Shown here in pieces: positions 1 through 5,991 of a stretch of 24,647 nucleotides of DNA. A model generated the notes under the pieces. It made no database searches and was not told the origin of the DNA. It was given only the letters and a program-made list of their open reading frames with translations. Every line of letters starts with the position of its first letter. Positions within the stretch are counted from its first letter, which is position 1. A program made the translations under genes and the position numbers. Where the stretch lies: NCBI GenBank assembly GCA_045632625.1, contig JAZQWZ010000068.1:1-24647 (forward strand), in the 5' to 3' direction. The DNA is from Scatosoma sp045632625 (lineage in GTDB: Bacteria > Bacillota > Clostridia > Christensenellales > Borkfalkiaceae).

Positions 1-26
1 GTTAGGTGAACGAGAAGGAGTTTGCA

Positions 27-2114
27 ATGAAAGCATACGAATCAGCAAGTGCAGTTGCAGCAAGAAAAAGAGTTAAAAAGGTACACGCAAAGGCAAGATT
101 TGTAGGGATCTTGTATACCTTGGGCGCGCTTGCGCTTTTGGTGTTTACATTCCTGCCTATTTTGTCGGAGGTGGGATTAGGCTGTATTTCCGATGTGATA
201 GGGTTCTTCAATGATGGCGCGTCTTTGGGGAAATTTATCGTTGGCGTGTTATATATTATTTTACTGTTGACAACGTTCTTTAACTTTTTCCGTTGTTTGT
301 CTAAGCTGGGCTGGCTCTCTAACCGAAGCTCGAGATATGTGAATGGTTATAATAAGAATATGCGCGCGATGGAGCAAATGGGTGAAAGATTTGCTCAATC
401 CTTTGCAAGATTTGTTAATTTCTTTTTGTTTGCTTACATAGTATATAGCGCTAACGCAGCGGTAACCATTGAAATGCTGGGGTATGCTGCGCTTGGCGTT
501 TCGTTGGCGATTCATTTCATCGCAGGCTTGACAAGTGGTAAAGTTAGCCGTTTCAACGTACAAGGCGTTGGCGGTGTCGTAGAAGAAATCAAAAGAGAAT
601 GCGGCTTGTTTGTATATTTCTTCCGTAATCTTGTGCAAATTGGTGCTATTGGCGCCATTGTATATATGTTTGCGGCTATCAATGGTTTGGGCGCAGCGTT
701 GTGTGCAAATGAATTGTCCATTGACGTAGGTGTGATTTTACAAGCGTTGTTGTTCTTGGCTTTGGTGGTCATGATAAGACACGCAACAGCCGATACCGAA
801 TTCAATCGCTTGGGCGTTGACGGAAAGGGTATGAAAGTGTTCCCTGTTGCTTCGTTGTTTGCGGCTGTATTTGCGGGCGTGGCTGGCGTTATGGATGCAA
901 TGAACATGACCTATATCTATATTGCGGCAATTGCGTTTGGTGCAGTTCTTATTCATTGGATTTTCAAAACGAGAAATAAAGCGGAACAAGCGGATGTGTA
1001 TCCTACGACGTGGGGAGCCCCCCAAATGAGTAAAAAAGAAAGAAAGCGCGCGGAAAAGCGTAATAAGAAACAAAAAAATCTTTCGTCGCAAAATATGCCG
1101 CAGTTTGGTGGATGCCCGAATGCGCCTTGTTGTGCGGCACAACAATCTGCTATGATGCAACAATCGAAGATGCCTATGAGTAAAAAAGAATTGAAAAAGC
1201 TTGAAAAAGAAAAAGCAAAAGAAGCAAGGATGGCAAAATATGCGGTTGTTCCGCAACAGCCAGTAATGCAACAGCCAGTAATGCAACAGCCGATGGGGGT
1301 AACGGCTCCTGTGAACCCTGCTATGGGCATGATGCATCCTGCGACGCCTGCGTTCAACGCGAACATGGGTATGTCAAATGTGAATATGCAGCCTGTGCAA
1401 AATCCTGCAATGCCCGGTATGCCTGTGGGTATGCCGCCCGTAATGCCTATGCCTGTTCCCGTGCCTATGCCCGTACCTGTTCCTATGGTGCCGCCTATGC
1501 AACAAATGCCTGTTGGGGTAAATCCTATGCCAGTGCCTCCTGCAATGCCTCCTGTATCGCAACCTGAAAATAAGGCGGAAGGAAAAGCCGAAGAAGTGCT
1601 TGAGGAAAAGAAAGAGGCAAAACCTTTAACGAAGAAACAAGCGAAGAAAAAACGCAAGCAAGAGAAAAAAGCGAAAAAGGCTGCGAAAAAAGCGGCTAAG
1701 AAAAAGGCAAAAAAAGAAAAGAAAGTTGCCAAAAAACAAGCAAAGAAAGATAAGAAAGTTGCGAAGAAGAACATGAAGCACGAAAAGAAAAAAGTAAAAG
1801 CGGAAAAGAAGGAGAATAAAGCCGTGAAAAAAGCGGAAAAACGTGCCGCAAAAGGAAAGAAAGGAAAAGCGGTTGCAGCAACGGCAGCTGTTATGATGCA
1901 AAAACCTGCGCCTTCCCCTTCTCCCAGAGCAAGAAAGGAAGAAGGTATCTTTGAATCGGACGAAGGGGTAAATCCTAAGAAAGTGTTTCAAGTAAGATGT
2001 CCTCAATGCGGGAAAACGTTAAGCGTTCGCGAAACGTCGCCGTATCATCGTTGTCCTTCTTGCAGTAAAGTGTTCTCTTTGCGTAAGTTTGAGAAGTATA
2101 CAATTAAGAAATAA
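27..2114 (+). CDS. Multi-pass membrane protein with lysine-rich tail and C-terminal zinc ribbon, function unknown
   Basis: The predicted protein has 695 residues. I chose the ATG at 27 because AAGGAG lies 7 bases upstream; an in-frame GTG at 6 has no ribosome site in view. Residues 25-315 hold about seven or eight hydrophobic segments (near 25-47, 70-90, 130-145, 150-170, 200-230, 232-252, 272-290 and 296-313). Residues 334-340 and 384-390 carry related charged motifs (MSKKERK, MSKKELK). A Met/Pro/Gln-rich low-complexity stretch spans about 405-512, and 530-615 is roughly half lysine with regular Ala/Glu. The C terminus has a CPQC-x14-CPSC zinc ribbon (Cys 658, 661, 676, 679) resembling MJ0042-type ribbons. 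I do not recognise the whole architecture. The membrane part may anchor a basic arm that contacts nucleic acid or ribosomes, but that is inference. The gene is followed 77 bases later by proS on the same strand. Confidence 0.8.
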   Translation: MKAYESASAVAARKRVKKVHAKARFVGILYTLGALALLVFTFLPILSEVGLGCISDVIGFFNDGASLGKFIVGVLYIILLLTTFFNFFRCLSKLGWLSNRSSRYVNGYNKNMRAMEQMGERFAQSFARFVNFFLFAYIVYSANAAVTIEMLGYAALGVSLAIHFIAGLTSGKVSRFNVQGVGGVVEEIKRECGLFVYFFRNLVQIGAIGAIVYMFAAINGLGAALCANELSIDVGVILQALLFLALVVMIRHATADTEFNRLGVDGKGMKVFPVASLFAAVFAGVAGVMDAMNMTYIYIAAIAFGAVLIHWIFKTRNKAEQADVYPTTWGAPQMSKKERKRAEKRNKKQKNLSSQNMPQFGGCPNAPCCAAQQSAMMQQSKMPMSKKELKKLEKEKAKEARMAKYAVVPQQPVMQQPVMQQPMGVTAPVNPAMGMMHPATPAFNANMGMSNVNMQPVQNPAMPGMPVGMPPVMPMPVPVPMPVPVPMVPPMQQMPVGVNPMPVPPAMPPVSQPENKAEGKAEEVLEEKKEAKPLTKKQAKKKRKQEKKAKKAAKKAAKKKAKKEKKVAKKQAKKDKKVAKKNMKHEKKKVKAEKKENKAVKKAEKRAAKGKKGKAVAATAAVMMQKPAPSPSPRARKEEGIFESDEGVNPKKVFQVRCPQCGKTLSVRETSPYHRCPSCSKVFSLRKFEKYTIKK
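1254..1295 (+). repeat. 15-bp in-frame tandem repeat (about 2.7 copies)
   Basis: The unit CAACAGCCAGTAATG occurs twice in tandem, followed by a third partial copy (CAACAGCCGATG). In the reading frame it encodes QQPVM repeats within the Gln/Pro/Met-rich linker of the first gene. It probably arose by slippage and could vary in copy number between strains. Confidence 0.8.
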
Positions 2115-2133
2115 TTAAATAGTAGGATAATTG

Positions 2134-2167
2134 CCGCGCAGGAGTTTTGAGAGAAATCACTGCGCGG
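2134..2167 (+). promoter_or_regulatory. Inverted repeat (RNA hairpin) in the proS leader
   Basis: CCGCGCAG (2134-2141) is the exact reverse complement of CTGCGCGG (2160-2167), giving an 8-bp GC-rich stem with an 18-base loop. It lies between the stop of the upstream gene (2114) and the proS ATG (2192), ending 8 bases before the AAAGGAG ribosome site. No T-run follows, so it is not an intrinsic terminator. It could be a processing site, a stabilising stem or an attenuation element for proS. Confidence 0.5.
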
Positions 2168-2191
2168 TGCTATATAAAGGAGAAAGCCAAG

Positions 2192-3622
2192 ATGGCAAAA
2201 GAAAATCAATTTGTTGAACAAATTGCGGATATTGATGCTAATTTTCCGCAGTGGTATACAGACGTAGTATTAAAGACGAAACTGGTTGATTATGGTCCTG
2301 TTAAAGGGACGATGGTTATTCGCCCGTACGGGTATGCAATTTGGGAAAATATCCAAAAGGAAATGGATGCGCGTTTTAAAAAACGCGGTGTGGAAAATGC
2401 TTATTTCCCTTTGCTTATCCCGATGAGCTATTTCACGAAAGAAGCGGAGCACGTAGAAGGGTTTGCCCCCGAAGTTGCGGTAGTAACCGTAGCCGGCGGG
2501 GAAGAGCTTGCCGAGCCTTTGGCGATTCGTCCTACGTCGGAAACGATTATCGGTACGATGATGGCGAAATGGATTCAATCGTACAGAGAATTGCCTATGA
2601 AGGTGAATCAATGGTGTAACGTTATGCGTTGGGAAAAGACGACGCGTCCTTTTTTGAGAACGAGCGAATTTTTGTGGCAAGAAGGGCATACGGCGCACGC
2701 AAGCAAGGAAGAAGCCGAAGAGGAAACGATGGCTATGCTTGCCGTTTATAAAGAATTTGCGGAAAATTGTTTGGCTATCCCCGTAATTACCGGCAGAAAA
2801 ACGGAAAAAGAGAAATTTGCAGGCGCAGTTGCTACCTATTCGATGGAAGCGATGATGCACGACGGTAAGAGCTTACAAGCGGGTACGTCGCATTATATGG
2901 GGCAAAACTTTGCAACGGCGTTTGATATTCGTTTCTTGGGCAATGAAGGTGTGTTGGAAACGGCATACACGACGTCGTGGGGCGTATCCACACGTTTGAT
3001 AGGCGCAATCATTATGACGCACGGCGATGAACGCGGTTTGGTGTTGCCTCCCGTGGTTGCTCCCGTGCAATGCGTGATCGTTCCTATCGCGGCAAGAAAG
3101 CCCGGCGTAGTGGAAGCGTGTGAAGCCTTAAAGGCGAATTTGGAGGGGGCAGGTATTAGAGTAACGCTTGATAACAGCGATAATAGCCCCGGTTGGAAGT
3201 TCAATGAATGGGAAATGAAAGGTGTTCCTTTGCGTATTGAACTTGGCCCCCGCGATATAGAAGCAGGCAAGATGCTTTGCGCTCGTCGTGATACGTTTGA
3301 AAAGACAGAAGTGGCTTTAAATGGTGCAGTGGAAAGCGTGAAAGCGTTGCTTGCGGATATTCAAAGCAATATGCTTGAAAAAGCGCGTGCGCACCGTGAT
3401 AGCCGTATCGTATATGCAGAGGATATGCAGGAAATTTTGGCGGGCGTAGAAGCAGGTAAATTTGTGAAAGCCGGTTGGTGCGGTTGCCGTGAATGCGAAG
3501 ATAAGGTTAAGGAAGAAACAGCGGCAACTTCGCGTGTGTACGTGGAAGAAGAAAGCAAAGAAACGTGCGCCGTTTGCGGTAAAAAAGCGAAACATGTTAT
3601 CATCTACGCACGTGCGTATTAA
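2192..3622 (+). CDS. proS: Prolyl-tRNA synthetase, archaeal/eukaryal (type 3) form
   Basis: This cytoplasmic class II synthetase attaches proline to tRNA-Pro. The start is ATG 2192, nine bases after AAAGGAG (2176-2182); the resulting 476 residues match the short ProS type 3 family, which lacks the bacterial INS editing domain. Visible class II signatures are RPYGYAIWE near the N terminus, RPTSE with FLRTSEFLWQEGHTAH (motif 2 region) and TSWGVSTRLIGA followed by THGDERGLVLPP (motif 3 region). The C-terminal domain carries zinc-ligand cysteines (CGCREC, then CAVCG), and the protein ends in a tyrosine (ARAY), both typical of type 3 enzymes. A GC-rich hairpin sits in the leader and a strong terminator follows. 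It may be transcribed with the preceding membrane protein; I see only a poor promoter candidate between them. Confidence 0.97.
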   Translation: MAKENQFVEQIADIDANFPQWYTDVVLKTKLVDYGPVKGTMVIRPYGYAIWENIQKEMDARFKKRGVENAYFPLLIPMSYFTKEAEHVEGFAPEVAVVTVAGGEELAEPLAIRPTSETIIGTMMAKWIQSYRELPMKVNQWCNVMRWEKTTRPFLRTSEFLWQEGHTAHASKEEAEEETMAMLAVYKEFAENCLAIPVITGRKTEKEKFAGAVATYSMEAMMHDGKSLQAGTSHYMGQNFATAFDIRFLGNEGVLETAYTTSWGVSTRLIGAIIMTHGDERGLVLPPVVAPVQCVIVPIAARKPGVVEACEALKANLEGAGIRVTLDNSDNSPGWKFNEWEMKGVPLRIELGPRDIEAGKMLCARRDTFEKTEVALNGAVESVKALLADIQSNMLEKARAHRDSRIVYAEDMQEILAGVEAGKFVKAGWCGCRECEDKVKEETAATSRVYVEEESKETCAVCGKKAKHVIIYARAY

Positions 3623-3637
3623 TATAAAAATATTTTT

Positions 3638-3670
3638 AAAGAGTTTTCTTGTTAGAAAACTCTTTTTTTT
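3638..3670 (+). terminator. Intrinsic terminator after proS
   Basis: AAAGAGTTTTC (3638-3648) pairs perfectly over 11 bp with GAAAACTCTTT (3655-3665) across a 6-base loop, and the 3' arm runs into a tract of eight T (3663-3670). It begins 15 bases after the proS stop and separates proS from the HTH-mcsA-mcsB-clpC run. Confidence 0.93.
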
Positions 3671-3723
3671 ACATGCAAGGCATACGTTTGCGTAGAAAAA
3701 TAAAGGAATGTGCTGCAAGCCAC

Positions 3724-3752
3724 TTGACGAATTGCAAAAAAAGTGATATGAT
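3724..3752 (+). promoter_or_regulatory. Sigma-A promoter with extended -10 driving the HTH-mcsA-mcsB-clpC run
   Basis: The -35 is TTGACG (3724-3729) and the -10 is TATGAT (3747-3752), with a 17-base spacer and a TGN extension (TGA at 3744-3746). The expected start point, seven bases past the -10, is 3759, which is the A of the downstream ATG. No ribosome site with usable spacing precedes that ATG, so this promoter predicts a leaderless mRNA. Confidence 0.8.
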
Positions 3753-3758
3753 AGGATT

Positions 3759-4454
3759 ATGGAAAATATACGCGAAATCAATGAGAAAATTGCAAGCAAT
3801 TTAGCCTATTACCGTAAGGCGGCTGGTCTTACGCAGGCGGAGCTTGCACAAAAAATTAACTATTCGGATAAATCAGTTTCTAAATGGGAATCGGGCGGCG
3901 GTGTGCCGGACGTGTACATTTTGATGCAGCTTGCCACCTTGTATGGCGTTTCGTTAGATACGCTTGTGGGAAAAGAACCGCAGGCTGTTATTCCAGCGCA
4001 AACGAAAAAGCGTGAAAAGGGTATGCAGGCATTGATTATGCTTTTATCCAGCGGTTTGGTATGGCTGGTGGCGACAGTTTGCTTTGTGGGAATGTCCATC
4101 GGCGACGCAGGGGAATATGCCTGGCTGTCCTTTTTATATGCAACCGTAGCGAATTTTATCGTTTTGCTTGTATATTGCAGTATATGGAAATATCGCAAAC
4201 TGCATTTGGTAAGTGTATCGGCGTTGACCTGGACTGCTATATTATGTGTTTACATAACGCTTAGATACGTCTTTGCGCATTATCAAATTGACCGCACGCT
4301 TTGGCCGATCTTTCTTTTAGGGATTCCCTTGCAGGTGTTAGAAGTTCACTGGGCGGTATTTCGTTCTTTGTTTGGTAAGGGCAGAGCGGTGAAGGCGAAA
4401 ACAAAAAAAGCAAAGGACGAGCAAGCGGATACTACCGCGGAAACAAACGTATAA
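3759..4454 (+). CDS. Xre-family HTH regulator with about four C-terminal membrane helices
   Basis: The 231-residue protein starts with a Cro/CI-type helix-turn-helix at about residues 8-70 (LTQAELAQKI, then SVSKWESGGGVPD, then LYGVSLDTLVG). After a short basic linker come hydrophobic segments at about 90-112, 120-142, 150-172 and 180-203, and a charged tail. It is therefore probably a DNA-binding protein held in the membrane. The start must be 3759: the next methionine is at residue 55, inside the HTH. The mcsA start lies 18 bases past its stop, so it heads the mcsA-mcsB-clpC operon, where ctsR sits in Bacillus and relatives. I see no CtsR gene and no CtsR-type GGTCAAA heptads. Control of the operon, perhaps including its own promoter, is inference; the ligand is unknown. 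Confidence 0.88.
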   Translation: MENIREINEKIASNLAYYRKAAGLTQAELAQKINYSDKSVSKWESGGGVPDVYILMQLATLYGVSLDTLVGKEPQAVIPAQTKKREKGMQALIMLLSSGLVWLVATVCFVGMSIGDAGEYAWLSFLYATVANFIVLLVYCSIWKYRKLHLVSVSALTWTAILCVYITLRYVFAHYQIDRTLWPIFLLGIPLQVLEVHWAVFRSLFGKGRAVKAKTKKAKDEQADTTAETNV

Positions 4455-4472
4455 TTAGGCGGACGGCGAACT

Positions 4473-4952
4473 ATGTTGTGTGCAAACTGCAAAAAAAATC
4501 AAGCGACAAAATCGCAGGAAACAATCAAAAAAGGCACTTTGATAACGGAGTACTTTTGCTTGGATTGTTACGAGAAGTTGTTTCATAGCGATAAGCACTT
4601 AGAAAGTGCGCAAGGCGAGGTGTGTCCTTATTGCGGGATGACGGCGGAAATGCTGAAAAAAAGACAGCTGGTCGGTTGTGCAATGTGCTATCAAACGCTC
4701 GGCTTGGTTACGGACGCTATGGTGAAAAAGATGCAAGGCGAGCAAACGCACGATGGGAAAAGTCCTGTGGGCGGTCAATCGGAAAGCGTGGCGCGCCGTT
4801 GCGGTGAATTAAAGCTTTTGATTGAAAAATCGAATAAGGAAAAGAATTTTTCGCTCAGTCGCACGTATACCGAGCAGTTAATTCGCCTGCAAACGGGCTT
4901 GGAGGAGGAATACGTATGGCAAAAACACCTGAATTTGTCGAAAAAGTCGTAA
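4473..4952 (+). CDS. mcsA: McsA, activator of the protein-arginine kinase
   Basis: The 159-residue protein carries four CxxC pairs in the order expected for McsA: CANC at the N terminus, CLDC near residue 28, CPYC near 50 and CAMC near 68. These are zinc-binding sites. The C-terminal part (about 108-148) is a UvrB/UvrC-like helical hairpin (ELKLLIEKSNKEKNFSLSRT, then EQLIRLQ). McsA binds and stimulates the McsB arginine kinase. The ribosome site is AGGCGGA (4456-4462). Its last 37 bases overlap mcsB in another frame, which suggests translational coupling and fits the stable McsA-McsB pair. Confidence 0.92.
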   Translation: MLCANCKKNQATKSQETIKKGTLITEYFCLDCYEKLFHSDKHLESAQGEVCPYCGMTAEMLKKRQLVGCAMCYQTLGLVTDAMVKKMQGEQTHDGKSPVGGQSESVARRCGELKLLIEKSNKEKNFSLSRTYTEQLIRLQTGLEEEYVWQKHLNLSKKS

Positions 4953-5941
4953 CGTCCACGCGTATTCGCTTGGCAAGAAACCTTGCCCGCTATCCGTTTC
5001 CTGAAAAGCTCGACGAAACGCTTGCGGAAGAGCTGGTCTTCTTAATTAAAAAAAGCTTGTCGACGTTAGACGAATTTGAACGGCAGGATGTAAGCGCTTT
5101 ATCCAAAGAACAGCTGACGCTTTTGCAGGAACAGCATTTAATTAGTCCTGCGTTAATACGTAAGAAAATGGTCGCGGAGGTGTTTTTATCTGCTGATAGG
5201 AACGTGTCGATTATGGTCAATGAAGAGGACCATTTGCGCGAACAATATATTTGCGATGGGTTTGATTTATACAAAGCGTATGAACGTATTAGCGCTTTGG
5301 ACGAAGGGCTGGGCTCGCAACTGGAATTTGCATACGACGAGCGTTTGGGATATTTGACCGCCTGTCCAAGCAACGTTGGCACAGGGATGCGCGCCTCGGT
5401 AATGATGTTCTTGCCAGGGCTTGCGCGGACGAACGGCTTGAAGGCGTTTTTGCCTACACTCAAACAAAACGGATTGACGGTACGCGGTATGTTTGGCGAA
5501 GGTACCGCAGCGGAAGGATATAGCTATCAAATTAGTAACGAACGCACGCTTGGACAGTCTGAACTGGAAATTCTGGACCAAATGACGCGCGTTACTATGC
5601 AACTTTGCGACTTGGAATTAAAAGCGCGAGAACAAATGCTGCGCGAGGATGAAACGGCGCTGAAAGATGAGTGTCTGCGGGCGTTTGGCCTGTTGACAAA
5701 TTGCGCTATTTTGTCGATGAAAGAGTTGACCGCGGGTATGGTTAAGGTAAAGCTTGGTATTATGCTCGGCTTTTTTAAGACGAAAGATATACGGCATTTT
5801 AATGAGTTTTTATCGAATATGCAACCTGCTACCTTCCGTTTAAGCAACGATTTGCGTAAGGCTACTGAATATGAATGCGACCTTGTACGTGCGGAAATTA
5901 TGCGTAAGGTTTTACAAGAACTTGTGGTAAGAACCGACTAA
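4916..5941 (+). CDS. mcsB: McsB, protein-arginine kinase
   Basis: The 341-residue protein belongs to the phosphagen (guanido) kinase family and phosphorylates arginine in proteins, marking them for ClpCP. Family signatures are STRIRLARNLARYPFP near the N terminus, EEDHLREQ in the middle, then ACPSNVGTGMRASVM and RGMFGEGTAAEGYSYQISN, the nucleotide and substrate region typical of McsB. Length matches the family (about 350). The start codon is set by an excellent ribosome site, GGAGGAGG (4901-4908), inside mcsA. clpC follows 50 bases later, so kinase and unfoldase are produced together. Confidence 0.96.
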   Translation: MAKTPEFVEKVVTSTRIRLARNLARYPFPEKLDETLAEELVFLIKKSLSTLDEFERQDVSALSKEQLTLLQEQHLISPALIRKKMVAEVFLSADRNVSIMVNEEDHLREQYICDGFDLYKAYERISALDEGLGSQLEFAYDERLGYLTACPSNVGTGMRASVMMFLPGLARTNGLKAFLPTLKQNGLTVRGMFGEGTAAEGYSYQISNERTLGQSELEILDQMTRVTMQLCDLELKAREQMLREDETALKDECLRAFGLLTNCAILSMKELTAGMVKVKLGIMLGFFKTKDIRHFNEFLSNMQPATFRLSNDLRKATEYECDLVRAEIMRKVLQELVVRTD

Positions 5942-5991
5942 ACGATAAAAAATAGGTAAAAAATAACGGTGGATACCGAAAGGGAAAAATT

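Noticed and set aside
953..1774. Long minus-strand open frame opposite the first gene
   Set aside because: It is the shadow of the lysine- and proline-rich plus-strand sequence (Phe/Gly/Ile-rich translation), with no ribosome site or family resemblance.
2089..2117. Possible proS promoter TTGAGA-17-TAATTA
   Set aside because: The -10 is poor and the -35 lies inside the upstream coding region; proS could as well be co-transcribed. Too weak to list.
3671..3758. CtsR heptad sites upstream of the HTH-mcsA operon
   Set aside because: No GGTCAAA-like heptad is present in this gap on either strand.
5740..5782. Terminator inside mcsB at GGCTTTTTT
   Set aside because: Only about four base pairs can form before the T-run, so it is unlikely to stop transcription.
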